DNA of 64,000 nt from Sclerotinia nivalis (taxonomy: Eukaryota; Ascomycota; Leotiomycetes; Helotiales; Sclerotiniaceae). How positions within the stretch are numbered: the first letter of the stretch is position 1; each line of letters starts with the position of its first letter. Shown here piece after piece: positions 1-12,380 of the stretch. The stretch is from contig JAPEIS010000007.1 of the NCBI GenBank assembly GCA_029531795.1, positions 1,860,001 through 1,924,000 of the forward strand, written 5' to 3'. The notes under the pieces are model-generated. The model was not told the origin of the DNA. It saw only the letters and a list, made by a program, of their open reading frames with translations, and did no database searches. The position numbers and the translations under genes were made by a program.

Positions 1-2341
1 CACAGAACCTTGCATGCGTTCAAGCTGTGCACGTTGCTTCTCATATGCTAAAGCCGCTTTACGCTTAGCATCCTCACGTCTTGCCGCCTCTCTGGCACGG
101 CTTATGATATCTTCCATACCCGCTTTTCGAACAGCTGCCTCCAAGAATTGGGTGGCGTAGTCCGCTGATGAGTAGTTATCCCGTAAACCTTCGAGAACAG
201 TCATGCATAGACAAAATCCGTCTAGAGCGGATTGCCTCTCGTTTTCCTTTGGAGATCTGACCAACAATAAATGAATAATTATAGCTGGAAGTAGAGCTGT
301 GACGCCCGTGGTGGGCAAGTATCTCTCCAGGTCAAAGTTATGCATATCACGGATAATATTTGTAGTCCCCAAAGCAGCTTTGGTTACCACCTCACGTGAA
401 AGCTCGAAAAGTGTTGGTGGTTCTGAGTGATTTGGGCCAGCAGGTAAAACCCGTGGCCTGTGCAAGGCAGAAGTCGCGGTAAAGTAAATCATATGTAATA
501 ATGAACATGCCACGAATACTGGTCGTCCACTACTCTCGTTTTTCATCCGATTCGAATAGACACATGCTTGGGGAAGATTTTCCTTCCAGTGGTCGAGTGC
601 TAAATCGCATTGTTCGACCTCTTCTGTTGACGCTGACTTCTTGGGAAATAGCATAATTTGTGATGTAGTTCTTCCAGCATCGCTGGCCATACCTTGATGT
701 CTCCCAAGGACAGAGTATTGTGCTACCAAGACTTGGCTGATACATAAACACAATTGTGCCTTCGAAATACACATAAGAGCCAAGTCTCGTTGAGCCTCAA
801 CATCTCTTATCAAAGTACATTCCGAAGAAATGATCGAGTTCCGCGGGTCAAGTGCCTTGATCTCGAAATCATCTTCAGTCAACATTGGTACGTCGCAATC
901 TTCATCCTTGACCCTAGTCGGGCGTCTCATGCCCAATGCGATGAGTCGATCTCTCATAAAACATGACCACCATACTCGCTTTCTCAATTTATGATCAGCG
1001 TCCATTCCTTTCGGGTCTCGATGCAACGCAAGTGTATATGCATGATCTATGGCTCTACCCATCCAATGCCACGTGTCTTTGTAGTCTTCCGGCGTTTCGT
1101 ACCAGTATGTCATGAGAAGGAGGGATTGCACTACGGTTAGCATATCATTTTCGTAATCCAGATCATAGAGGACCTAGATATGGTTAGCATTGCTCCAAGC
1201 TAGTCCATGTAAATTCAGCACGTACTCGGGCCCTCTGGAAGAAAGCCTTCCTCGCTGCTTTCCTCGTACGATATCCAGCACGTTTCAAGCTATCCATTTC
1301 CACAAAAGCCGTCCCAGAAAACATAATTGATTGGAAAAGCAAGAGACTCATTGAGCCAGACACCCCTTCATCATTAATTATTTGTAAAACTTTGTGTAAT
1401 TCCAGAAGTGGCATATATGGATAAATATATTCAATGAAGGCTTGAAGCAGAGCATTTCGTATGGGAGCTTCCGGGATAAGTAATGCGCTTTTCGCCCAAA
1501 GATATTCTATATCGACAGAGGTCATTTTTGAAGGAAGGGGGTTGATGTATGCCGGGAGTGAGTGTTTTAACGAAGGAGGTGGAGAGGATGCCAAACGTGT
1601 GCGAACCAGATCGCCGTGAAGAGAAGCCCGAGATGTTAGTTGTGCGAGTCTTTGCCCATCAATATCGGAGCTTTCCTTTCTACTGAGAGCTGACTGGTCT
1701 GGTAATATTAGTATATCATTGCGCAAGAATCTCGGTCTCTGATCGAGCTCCTACTTACAAATTGAATGGGGTACATGTTGAGATGAATTTGGAAGGGCGT
1801 GCTGAGGTGAATTTGTAATGCTAGCTTCAGACACTCGTCTCAAACCATCGTTCGATATGTGTTGCGGATTTACTAGATTATCTGCGTAGACTTGGAGTGG
1901 AGCTGCCTCAACATTGTCGGTACTACCTCGTTTGGTTCTGTTTATTGTATAAGTCAATAAATTATACAGATTTGAGATTGAGGCTTCCGAGGTCCCGGTG
2001 ACTAACCTTCTCCTCTTACTTCCTGGAACTAGACATTGTATTCCATCAATCGCACAGTTGTTACACACTCTTTCACCAGCGTCATTGACGCGCTCACTAC
2101 GCTCCACGTCGCACCGTACTTTTCGACTTCTACAATTTGTACATGCAATCGAAGAACGTTTCTTTTTTTCGGGGTTTGTCGATTCTCCATTCCCATCAGA
2201 TGGTTTCCTCTTTTTCGACTTGGCACCTGGAGATTGTGGATGGGAGGTTCCGGAAGAATTTTCGACGTCTCCCATTGACAAATTTAGTTCCTCCTCGCCG
2301 TTCACTGCGGATCGTAACAAATTCATAGATGTCGAATCCAT
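1..2341 (-). CDS. Zn(II)2Cys6 transcription factor with fungal-specific regulatory domain, 3' end outside window
   Basis: A nuclear DNA-binding regulator. Exons read 2341-1759, 1698-1226 and 1173-1, joined in frame at GT/AG sites; the second intron has a clean TGCTAAC branch site. The visible 743 residues open with a lysine-rich basic stretch, then a binuclear zinc cluster at about residues 67-103 (C-x2-C-x6-C-x15-C-x2-C-x6-C). A middle-homology region follows, typical of fungal_trans proteins: an MTYWYETPEDYKDTWHWMGR segment and a KLRKRVWWSCFMRDRLIALG segment. Family knowledge: this arrangement and spacing resemble the cutinase/fatty-acid regulators Ctf1/FarA/FarB, so lipid or cutin induction is plausible, but that subfamily call is inference. 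The coding frame is still open at base 1, so the C-terminus is missing. The ATG at 2341 is the first in frame before the basic stretch. Confidence 0.88.
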
Positions 2342-5300
2342 TGTGATACTGCTTATTCGTGTGAGACCAGAAAAGTTATTGGCTAAGTACTCTCAGGGAG
2401 CACGGGAAGCATGTGAAAATTGACAAGGAGTAAAAAATCCAAGAATTATTGTAGACGAGAATGAAGGGGTTGAGGTGACATGTGATTGAAAATAATAATA
2501 CTGAATTGTATATTTAAATTCCTTCTTCTGAATCTGCACTAGTAATATCCCAAACTAGAATTAAACAATGACGAAGGGAAGAGAAGTTCAGTAATAATTC
2601 GAAGGTGTGGAAGGGAGTTCTGACTATATAAGGTGGTAGAAATTGAAGAGAGGACACTAAGGAATATACCCAGCACCTTGGATTTATTGGAGCACTTTTT
2701 TGGTGGAGGAAAGCGCAAGGATAAAAAGCTTATGAAAGCAGAAAGCAGGAAAAGCGCAGGCGGCATGTGAGATTAGAAACCTAAATTTGAATCGTGTGGA
2801 TCAAAGCTTCATCTTCATTAATATCTAAATATCATGATAGGTCAAAAGTAGATATTCCATGACATACTCAAGCCTCCACGCACACCAACGTATGAGCTCG
2901 AGTACAGCACGCAGACGATAGACGATAGTGCAAGGGAGTTAGAACGACTCAAGTCCATCTACATAAAGGCCGTGCTTCTCATGGAGAACATTGAAATCTT
3001 TGTGATTCACAAAATACATTACATCTTCTCTTCTTGATCTTAGATTTTGTTCATCTCAGTAGTTAGACTATGTGGAAAAATTTATCACATTCGTACTCTA
3101 ATTGCATTATCAATAACTTCTCCCCACCAAAGTTAAATAAATACCCCTCCTTCACCACACTTTCCCCCCGAGAGCTTAGCTACTGGTAGCATCCAATTAG
3201 ATCTAAGACATTGATACTCTGACCTAGATTTCAAGATCCATATCAAAAAGAGTTCATGGTTGAAGTAAACCATTCTTAGGATTTCCCGTTCCCGCTTGAA
3301 AAGTACGGCACAAGAGTCAAGGATTTAATTACTGGGCATCCCACCTCCCACATCTCCGCAAAAGACGGAAAATATGGAGATTGAATTTAGGGGATTGTGA
3401 TGAAGAAAAACGCCATCTTCGCGCAGGAAACGGCTAATGTCGATCAACGGCAGTGAAGGATAACCTCTGGACTCGGAGTGAGTGTGATGTGGCATTTATG
3501 ATTCAACTTGTTGATTGATTTCTACTATCAATCAACAGTTTTTTTGAGACTAATGAATGGTGTAAGGTACTAACTAGCATGTCTCAACCCCTTTCACAAA
3601 ACAGAGAGGGAAAAACGCATATCCTTACCGGTAGTAGACCCCAAGTGAGGTAGTGCCCCGCTTTTGATGCTTCCAGCGGCTCTGAGCGGAAGTGGAAAGA
3701 ACAACCTAGTCGGAACAATTGGAGCAAACGACGGGAGCCAAAACTAAGAAGGAATCTATTTCCGATATTTATTGTTATGGCTTTCGTGTTTTTCTGTTTC
3801 AATTACGATACGTTCATATTTCTAATCATTATCACTATACAAATTCCAGCCATCACCAGGCCAGCTTCCCCCTATGAAGACACACAAGACACACCGACAA
3901 AGCATCCGGACCTTTCGAGAAGCCACATATTCCCATACATTCTCAATTATGAATCCGTGAATCCGTGAATCCGGAACAATTCCCGTTCTCAAATACGGAT
4001 ACAGAAATTTGGCAAAGGCAGCAAAATCGCTCACACGACTCGTTTGGTGCAGTAAAAAATCCAGTTTAGAAATTGCTCAGTCTTGGCACCGAGAGTAGGC
4101 AACTGACAATGATTACCGAGCATAACCGGACAAAAGGGGCGTGCGCAAATATTGTGCACGTGTGATTTCGTAATCTCGAGACAATTAATATATGCATGAT
4201 GCATGTGATGGGATAGATGTACGTTGCCGAGAAAAGATTGCTTATGGATTTTACGGAGTAAGATTTTACAGAGTGCAGTGTATAATTCGTTTTTAAGGGT
4301 TTATGATAGGAGAAGCGGTTCGGAGGATTACGAATTTACGATGTCACTTTCATCGGCAGCTAATCCCCGTGATGTGGAGCTCTGAGCATGGCATGGACGC
4401 CAATAAATGAAACGGCAATGTTCTAGATCTTCAACGGTATATTGCAAACCGTGTTTAGAAAAGGGATGATGAATATGGTTGACGAGTCAACACACTACTC
4501 CGTAGATAAGTCTTACCTTGATAGATTAATGATGGACGTCAAGGTTCTTTATGAAAATAACATATATACTCTGTATATCATTCTGGGAGTTCCACTTTCC
4601 TATCGACCCTTCATAAAGGAATGAAAATCATTGATCCCAACTCTATCTTCAAAGGATCGTCGGTAGAAATAGACTCATCCCCCGATCGTAGTCTCTATGG
4701 AAGAACTGCCGGAGCAACTAATCATCCCATGAAGACGGACGTCTCAATTAGACCTCAACCCAGTATCAAACCCAAGATCCTCTACTTCATTAGCATTGTT
4801 TGTTAACGTTCACTCCGTCGATGGAAACCTTGAATTTACCCTACCATTTGAATATATAGGGGTTCTGTAGGTTTAAATAGTGAAAGGCTGTGGGGAGTCG
4901 GGACCAGTTTCCTCAAGACCAAATCAAGGAACACATCAATCACACATGTGGAGTCAGAAAGTGATTTCGTATCTCGAGTTGAGAAAATAGACTTCAGTCT
5001 CTTATCTTTTTTCCTTTTCGGACACTTTACTCCCCCCCTTCATCCACAAAATTCATGCAAAGAGTTCTCATTTGAGGATAAAGAGAATCTCATTATTTTT
5101 GTGCTACTCTACTTTTGCCGAACCAGCGGTTCACTCACGTCACTATTTTTACCGCACGTCCACTTTTTATCATGACGTCGATCATCCATTCCAAGAGATA
5201 TTCGGAGATACTACTCTCAACCATCAATTATCTGCGATAATTCGATCGATGGTTAAGTCGAAATACCATGATATTACTTGGCAAAGCACACTTTCCGTTC

Positions 5301-5643
5301 TAGAATTCCATTGTTCATTAGATGGCAATTCGTTCTTTCCCTTTCCAATTGGCTCTTCTTCCTCCTTCAGAGAATTACCGGTAAAAGAAATATGGAAAGA
5401 ATGACCTCACTCAAAGATTCTGAGGCTGGTTGATCCTGCCGCTTGAGGTTGGCTGCATCTTGGTAAGTACTTGGGATCTTGTTTGTTGACTCGAATTTGG
5501 AATATTACAAATCTCAACTTCGAACGAGTATATAACAACTTGGCCTGTCATCTGTTTCAATGTCATCAGAAGAATCTCAAACTCTTCTAGAATATCAACG
5601 AGGCTTAAATAACGAAGCCGCGGAAATTATAAGACGCATCGCA
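2342..5643. other. 3.3-kb spacer between divergent genes
   Basis: This holds the upstream regions of the leftward regulator and the rightward ADH. Several short ORFs exist (for example at 4442-4806 and 4948-5404 on +), but none continues across a plausible splice site or resembles a protein family. A 15-base match to the universal 5' end of small-subunit rRNA lies at 5426-5440, followed closely by GGTAAGTA at 5462-5469, which could be the donor of a 5'-UTR intron of the ADH gene. Nothing else is recognisable. Confidence 0.55.
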
Positions 5644-7080
5644 ATGTCTGACAGCGTTCCAGATCAAATCGAGGGATTCACCATCTCTTCCACCGAGAAA
5701 TGGAGTGATTTCACAAAATCAAAGGTACGTTTGTTAACATATCCAGAGTTTCAATGGTCCAGTATGAGGCCTCACATTGTTGCACTTCAATCTGGACTTT
5801 GAAATATCAATCTATTATCATATGTACCTTTTACTAACCCAAATTACAGTTCTCCGCCAAAACCTTTGAAGCACATGATGTAGACATCGTCAACGAGGTT
5901 AGTAATCCATTCAGAAATTCTGCTCCCTCTAATACCCGATTTGGTTTCTCGACTTCAAACACCTATCCCTTTGACGTCCTTTGACGCCTTTGATCATACA
6001 TTTGGCTTCAACAACCTATATTGATTAGCAATGACTGACACTTCGATCTGGATGTAGTGCTGTGGAGTCTGTGGCTCCGATGTTCACACCATCACCGGCG
6101 GCTGGGGCGAATTAGCCACCTCTCCTCTCTGCGTTGGCCACGAAATCATAGGCAAGGTCCTCCGAGTCGGCTCCAAAGTAACACTGGTCAAGCCAGGTGA
6201 TCGTGTCGGTGTTGGTGCTCAAGTACAATCTTGCATGGAATGTCCACAATGCAAGAGTGATAACGAGAACTATTGTCCCAAAATGGTTGATACATATATG
6301 GCACCTTATAATGAAGACGAGGGACATAGTGATAAACCCATGAAGGACAGCAATGGAAACCAAATCTTCTCACAAGGAGGTTATTCCAGTCATTCGAGAG
6401 TTCATGAACAATTCGTCTTCAAGGTCCCAGATGGTCTTGAATCTACTGATGCAGCACCAATGATGTGCGCTGGTCTCACCACATACTCTCCTCTTGTTCG
6501 TGCCGGCACTGGACCAGGCAAGAAGGTGGCAATTTTGGGCATTGGTGGATTGGGTCATTTTGGTATTCTCTGGGCTAAGGCTTTAGGTGCTGAAGTCTGG
6601 GCTCTTTCCCATTCTCCAAATAAGAAAGATACAGCTCTGAAGTTGGGAGCTGATCATTTCGTTTCCACCCAAGAAAAGGATTGGCAAAAACCCCTCGCTT
6701 TTACCTTCAACTTCATCCTCAATTGCGCAGATATGACCAATGAATTTGATCTCACTGCTTACATGTCGACACTCGCCGTCAACGGAGAATTTCATAATGT
6801 CGGTCTCCCAGATAAGCCACTTCCAGAATTGAAGGCCCAGGATTTCGTCAGCAACGGTTGTAAGATTGCTGCATCACATATTGGTTCTCGCAAGGAAGCT
6901 CAGGCTATGTTGCAATTGGCGGCTGATAAGAAGGTTAAGCCAATGATTGAGACGATTGATATTAGTGAGGAGGGATGTAAGAAGGCGGTTGAGAAGGTTA
7001 AGGTTAATGATGTTAGATATCGGGTTACTTTGACGGGCTTTGAGAGGGCTTTTGGTACGAATGTTGATTATAAGAATTAG
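5644..7080 (+). CDS. NADP-dependent cinnamyl-alcohol-type alcohol dehydrogenase (Adh6/Adh7 class)
   Basis: A zinc-dependent medium-chain dehydrogenase, likely a cytosolic reducer of aliphatic and aromatic aldehydes with NADPH. Exons 5644-5724, 5850-5897 and 6058-7080 give 383 residues, the usual family length. Visible motifs are the catalytic-zinc motif CGVCGSD, GHE about 20 residues later, the structural-zinc cluster C-x2-C-x2-C-x7-C (CMECPQC...NYC), and the Rossmann motif GIGGLGHFG. The C-terminal NDVRYRVTL matches the yeast Adh6 type. I chose the ATG at 5644 (MSDSVPDQIEG) because family members start about 8 residues before this position. An in-frame ATG at 5560 would add 28 residues with no family counterpart and may be upstream leader. 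No neighbour suggests a pathway. Substrate specificity cannot be read from the sequence. Confidence 0.93.
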
Positions 7081-9740
7081 AGGGAGTAGAGAATTAGAGG
7101 GGTCAATGATGGAATAGGTGTTTGAGAGGTCGAGAAAGACAAGATGTGATTTTGGAGTTGAGAGAATGATGGTTTTACCGTATATTAGTTATGAAGCAAC
7201 ACCGAAAGAAATAATGACATGAATAGGAGCAAGACATAGTTTTTAATGAGGAATCAATTGCTCCATCGACTTAAGGAAACGTGAGTCATGTGTGCTATAT
7301 ATAAATATATGCAGCACCTCTCTGTAAATGCGCAGCAAAAAGCTTTCCGCTAATGGAACAGAAGATAAGTTGGGGATAAGATTAATTGGCAGTAAATGAA
7401 GGGATCCTAAAAGAATTGTATCACTTGGTCAGTTTGTGGATATGGAAGAAAAATCCCAATCTCTTTGTTGGTGATGTGTGGAGGGATGGGAAGTTAATAG
7501 GTCGATTTATCTTGAGATGGTGGGAAGCGGGAGGGGAGAGGGAGAGAGGGGGAGAGGGGGAGTTAAATGAGATGAGATTAATGGATGGTGAAGGGATGGA
7601 TGGAGAGGTGATGTGTGGTTTTTATATCATGTTTAACTAACTGCTACGTTGTGTGTAAATCCTGTATAATGTATAACTTCTATACAATAACATACTTTCT
7701 ACACGATATACAATTTCTATATAACTTACAGCTCCTACACAACATCCTATATCCGTAGATATACAACAAAACCTCATCCCTTCCATTTCATGGGCCAGAT
7801 ATAAAGAGATAGAGAATCAACAATCAATTTTAACTAAAGCTGCATATAATAGAAAGAGAGAGATGGAATTTAAGTTGCAATAAAATGGATGGATGAACAA
7901 TGTATGTCACAATATATTTTTAAATATACAACCTCCCCTCCTCTCTTCCTTCCACCCCAGCGTCCAAATACGAAAAGAAGAAGGAAGCAGTGAATAAATA
8001 AATATCCAAGTACCTACCTAGGTATACACAGAGCAAAACTTCCAAACTTAGAGTAGTGGAGTAGACGATATAAACTACCTACCTATCTATATACTATATA
8101 CTATCTATCATATATCTTTCCATCAAAATACATACAATAACCCCCCCCCCCCCCTTTCTATCCTATTCACCAAGCACAGAGGATATACAAATAATAAACT
8201 TCTAATCAGATATGAAGCTAGATGAATAGATGATGTAAATTATCTAGACATTCTATAAATAAAGACTTTTTATAGATAGATGATAAAACCCCTCTCTTTC
8301 TACCCCATTGCCAAGTACAGAGGAGAAGGAAATGAATATATTCAGCGGATATAAAACTATCTATCTATCAGTTTATATAAACTCGAAGGAAATTGAGTTG
8401 GGTTGGATGTGATGAACTGGATGGGCTGAATTAAAGGGATGTGATGAATTGGATTGGATTGGATTGGATCGAATACACGCCAACTAAACAATCCATCGAT
8501 TCATTCTGAAGATATACAATAAAAGATATAAACAAAGTCATTCATTACATAAACAAACACACAAGCGATATCAGCCATATCAACTAAATCAACAAAAACA
8601 ATAATAGTTCAAAAGAAATCAGAAGAGTACACCCACTTCCATCCCAATTCCAACTCCAAATTCCAACTCCACCAACTAACTCCCAAAATCTCATCCCATC
8701 ATCTCAGCCAGCAACAAAAGATACCACATTAAATAATCTGAAATAAGTAATTCCCAGCTTACTGGATCAGATGGTAAGGTAAACATAGGCTTAATGATTA
8801 AGATTAAAATGGGCGTGCGTAGCTATTTGCAAAAGCTGGGGTTAGAAATATTTCTGAGAAGACCTACCTCCCTAGCTTAGCACAATAAAAATACACATCT
8901 ATGTCATGGGAGGAAAATATGTTTTGTGTTAACTTAAATTGCTGATTTTGTTATCCGAGATAACTTTGGAAGGCTTTGCTGTAATTCTGACACGCTTGTT
9001 GTAGCTTCTCCCTTTTGCATGTATGAAAGATCTCCGAATGAAACTTGCGTTTACGCCTAGTCTTGAGATCAGCATCTGTGGCTATCCCAAATTCGGAATC
9101 CACATAAGCCAGTCCGATTCACTAAACATCCATCTCTTGTGAAGTACAATAAAAAAAATCACACCTCCGCAGCATCTGACCCGGACATAATCTCCTGAAA
9201 GACTTCATTATCAGACCCTATGAGACTAAAACCCTACTTTCAAAGCACATTGTGCTAAGAAAATAAGCACAGATCATCACATTCATCATCGAACCTTGCG
9301 CGCGGAACAAATATCATGATATTCCTCGACGACTTCTTATCGAGATTATAAGTAATCGCTCGCCATTGTACCTGAACCTCAAAGCACTTAGCTTTGAAAG
9401 TCTCCCAGATACGTCTTACAGAGATCCTCGAAGCAATTTCTGGCGAGGAGAGCATAATCGAAAGTTTCGACTTTGAAACGAGCCAAGATCAACGAAGGGA
9501 ATATCACGAAGTATATTCATGATTCATCTTGTCTTTGCCCTTTCATACAGGGGGAATAGATGAAAGCGAGGCACCAGGGACCAAGGCACAGATGTCGCCT
9601 AGAATCTTTGCCCGTAACCGACAGTTTTATCGGGGCTGGGGTATGTTCTGTTTTGGAAAGATATATTTCCGATTTCTTGAAAGCTTCTGGAGCTGACTTG
9701 TTCTCAAAATAAATCCCTTCTTTTAGAACAACATCATTCC
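7081..9740. other. 2.7-kb AT-rich spacer with simple repeats
   Basis: Between the 3' end of the ADH gene and the 3' end of the F-box gene, so it has no obvious promoter role. It contains a purine-rich GGGAGAG-type tract around 7527-7562, TATC/TATA-rich runs around 8040-8360, a run of 14 C at 8141-8154, and GGATT repeats around 8450-8470. A 66-codon minus-strand ORF at 9255-9455 has no recognised relatives and no convincing splice partners. I see no supported gene. Confidence 0.6.
8141..8154. repeat. Homopolymer C(14) tract
   Basis: An uninterrupted run of 14 cytosines flanked by AT-rich sequence. Such tracts are mutable and prone to sequencing error. No gene overlaps it. Confidence 0.95.
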
Positions 9741-10565
9741 CTATAGCTTAAACAAGTCAAACTCCTTTCTGCCCCTACTGACCCAGTCATCTTCTAAACT
9801 GGCCTGAGAACCTCGACGGGGACAAGTTATATGCCAATGAAGTATCATCTTTGGAATCATCGGTTCTGTATATCCAACCTCGGAGTTTCGATACTCTTTT
9901 TCATCCTCAGGACCAGTCATTTGTAACCAATGTTTTCGCCTCAAGCACCATTCTTGGGCGATATCCCAAACCATTCCCATTCGAAGGCCATCTGGACAGG
10001 GGAGAATGACTGTCTGGTGCGAAAGACCGCCTCGATCATGCTTGATTCTCTCTATCGCAAATTCGTATGCAGGAGGTTGGAATACGAGCATATCACGCCA
10101 GCTTGCGTCAGCTCTCTTCTAAACCATGATGTCAGTAAGTTGCGGACACAAGTAGTTATTCAATCACTGGGATTGAAAAAAAAAGAATTGTCATATAGAA
10201 GAAAAACTAGAACAAATCAGTCCTTTAAATGCACTTACAAATGCCTTGAGATTTCGCTTCCAAGGTAGATTGTCAAATGCGGCTGAGTCAATTACATGGC
10301 CATTCGATGTAAGATTGAAGTCAAAAAATACACCAAATTGCTGTTCTAAAAGACTTGACCATGTCGATGGGCCATTATGGATCGCAGGTCGAAACCATAG
10401 AGCTCTTTCAAGTGATGGTGAGGTGAGGGCTATGGCCCAATTTTTGCAAACGAGTGGTACTGTAACTAATAGACAAGATTGAGGAAGATAAGATAAGACT
10501 TCATGGAGAAGCTCTGGAATTGAGAATACTCTTGATACTGCGGAGGTTTCGGTCATGATGAGCAA
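9741..10565 (-). CDS. F-box domain protein
   Basis: Predicted substrate adaptor of an SCF ubiquitin ligase. Two exons (10565-10239, 10118-9741), with donor GTAAGT and acceptor TTTAG joining in phase 0, encode 234 residues. The N-terminus carries the F-box: IPELLHEVLSYLPQ, then LLVTVPLVCKNWAIAL, and about 25 residues on the pattern SLERALWFRP. The second exon begins with DASWRDMLVFQPP, a segment that recurs in many small fungal F-box proteins after the box. There is no recognisable repeat domain (no WD40 or LRR), so the substrate is unknown. An internal ATG at 10556 (MTETSAV) is an equally possible start. This short F-box class is expanded in filamentous ascomycetes and most members are uncharacterised. 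Confidence 0.85.
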
Positions 10566-10977
10566 ATTAGATTGATTCGAAGTATTGTTGTTAAGAGTAT
10601 AAAGAAGGGAACATGAAGAAAGATAGGAAAGATGCGAAAAAATGGTAGTGTCAGCATCACCTTGTGTGGCCTTGAGATATGCAGTAAGATCATAGCATAG
10701 TATTGGGTGGCTCTAATCCCCTGCTCCATTCATGCGGAGGGGGGTTGGTGCGGGGAACCTTGATGGCCAGTCTTTTGAGTGAACACACGCCACATCACTG
10801 ACTCGAGATATTGGAAGGATTCGATTCGTCTTGACACTAACATCAAAATACCCAAAGATTTTAGGTACATTGTGGCCCTCAATTTATTCTATGATATAAT
10901 ATTTCTAACTCCTAACGCCGCCTTGCCTGGGGTATCTGGTAACTTAAAAAGGTTGGAAGAGTAGGAACAGCGAATCG
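10566..10977. other. Spacer between F-box start and CENP-S end
   Basis: It contains the likely promoter of the leftward F-box gene and the 3' flank of the CENP-S gene. A 61-codon plus-strand ORF at 10779-10964 has no supporting feature. No RNA gene or repeat was seen. Confidence 0.5.
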
Positions 10978-11433
10978 TTATTTCTTTGTGCGACTTTTCC
11001 CCTTTTCACTTGTAGATTGTGCCTTCTCCTTATCGATAAAATTCTTGATCATATCGTGTAAGGCATCATTCCTCCTCGTAACGAGTAATACATCATCGGT
11101 GGTAATGGTAGATCGTCCAGCGTGTCGCGAGAAACTTTCGAGATCCATCGTTACATTTTCTATGAAGGATCTCATTAGAAACATATATTGATAGATATAG
11201 AACGATAGAATGATAGAATGATAGAACACACCTATTTGATGCCATACCATTTCAGTTAATGCTCCTATGAATTGGTTTGTAGCATTTGAATTAAGTCGAA
11301 TGGATTCCTCTTCCACAATCTTCCCAATTGAGAACCAAAGAGCTGCTTTGAGCCGCTGGAAGTTCTAATGTTAGTAACTGTGAATTCGTGAAATTTTCCA
11401 TATGCAACTCACATCGTGGAGGTCGGCATCCAT
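10978..11433 (-). CDS. mhf1: CENP-S / MHF1 histone-fold protein
   Basis: A small histone-fold subunit that pairs with CENP-X/MHF2. Known roles of the family are inner-kinetochore assembly (CENP-T-W-S-X) and stimulation of the FANCM/Fml1 DNA-remodelling helicase. Three exons (11433-11413, 11364-11232, 11159-10978) give 111 residues. Diagnostic segments are LKAALWFSIGKIVEEE, then after an intron ENVTMDLESFSRHAGRSTI, then TTDDVLLVTRRNDALHDMI, matching the alpha1-L1-alpha2-L2-alpha3 order of this family. The tail is basic (KGKSRTKK), fitting DNA contact. The second exon could also start 9 bases later (CAG acceptor at 11356-11357), which would remove three residues. The gene is divergent from PGA2, with 488 bp between the start codons. 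Confidence 0.93.
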
Positions 11434-11921
11434 CTGCGGCGTTTTTGAATATGATATGATATAGTATGGGAATCGAATGACTTGAGAATGACCTTTTAAT
11501 TTGAAGATCAAAGTCGCGTTAAGTTTAAGTTATGGTGAACGCGTTTTACCGAAGTCAAGCCAGGACCCTCAACTTGACCGCCTTAATCGCCTTGGAGCTA
11601 AGAAACCCTCCAGTCCACATTTTTTTTTATCTCTTTCAATTCACTCTGCTCTGCTGGCAATAAATTAGGTTTCTCAAGAAGACACCTTTTCTTTCTCCTT
11701 TCCCTACCACTCGAAGCTCACTCAAGTCCATCTGACGGGTTCTCTGTGTCTCAATTTTTATTCCCTTCTACCATAAGATCTGATTGCTCGTCACAAATAA
11801 TCTCACTCACCTCAATCAACCTTTCTTAAGAACCTCATCTACCGCACTATCCATCCCTCCAAACTTAACCCTCAAACAATACCTTACCGAAGAATTTGAG
11901 TCGAAACTCAACATCGGAAAA
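11434..11921. promoter_or_regulatory. Shared divergent promoter region of CENP-S/MHF1 and PGA2
   Basis: 488 bp separate the two start codons. The half nearer PGA2 is pyrimidine-rich (T-run at about 11621-11630, then CTTT/CTCC-rich sequence to about 11720), as in many filamentous-fungal promoters. No specific operator is claimed. Confidence 0.5.
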
Positions 11922-12380
11922 ATGGCGGAATTTATCACCAATCTCCTAGAAATGGGAGCTACCAATTTCTATAGAAATGCGACAGGAGCCTTTGAACAGA
12001 TGAAGACGATGGAACTTCAAAAATGGATTCGAATTGTCGCAGTAGTTGGAGCATACCTTCTCATTAGGCCATATTTCATCAATCTTGGCGCGAAGAAGCA
12101 GAAACAGGAATATGCTAAAGCAAGGGCTCAACATGCGGAAAAGAAGGAGAAAGAAAAGCACGTCGACGCAAACTCTTTCAGAGATTCGGTCAAGATCCCT
12201 GGTGATACCGACAGCGAGGAGGATGTGAAAGCCAGTTCGAATGATGTCAAATGGGGCGGTAAAGCACGAAAGAAGCAAAGGCAGACAATCAGAAAGGTTT
12301 TGGACAAAGAGGAAAAATTGAGAAGACAACAACAAGAGGATGATGAGGATAAGGATATTCAGGAATTTTTGCATGATTAA
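11922..12380 (+). CDS. pga2: PGA2-like ER/Golgi protein-trafficking factor
   Basis: A single-exon gene of 152 residues. Yeast Pga2 is an essential ER/nuclear-envelope protein needed for maturation of Gas1 and alkaline phosphatase. Visible here are a short N-terminal region, one hydrophobic segment (IRIVAVVGAYLLIRPYFINL, about residues 37-56), then a long, highly charged lysine/glutamate-rich tail. That tail includes a conserved DSEEDVK...VKWGGKARKKQR stretch and an acidic, coiled-coil-prone C-terminus ending EFLHD. I chose the ATG at 11922 (MAEFITNLLEM) because upstream in-frame residues from 11784 look like untranslated leader and family members begin close to the membrane segment. The call rests on the domain pattern and is fairly firm; the exact function in this fungus is inferred. 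Confidence 0.87.
   Translation: MAEFITNLLEMGATNFYRNATGAFEQMKTMELQKWIRIVAVVGAYLLIRPYFINLGAKKQKQEYAKARAQHAEKKEKEKHVDANSFRDSVKIPGDTDSEEDVKASSNDVKWGGKARKKQRQTIRKVLDKEEKLRRQQQEDDEDKDIQEFLHD

Noticed and set aside
1998..2423. Plus-strand 141-codon ORF
   Set aside because: It is antisense to the zinc-cluster exon and is a shadow of that gene's codon pattern.
5420..5470. An 18S rRNA gene start
   Set aside because: Only 15 bases match; the sequence that should follow is absent.
9255..9455. 66-codon minus-strand ORF downstream of the F-box gene
   Set aside because: The F-box gene already ends at a normal stop, and no splice sites connect this ORF to it.
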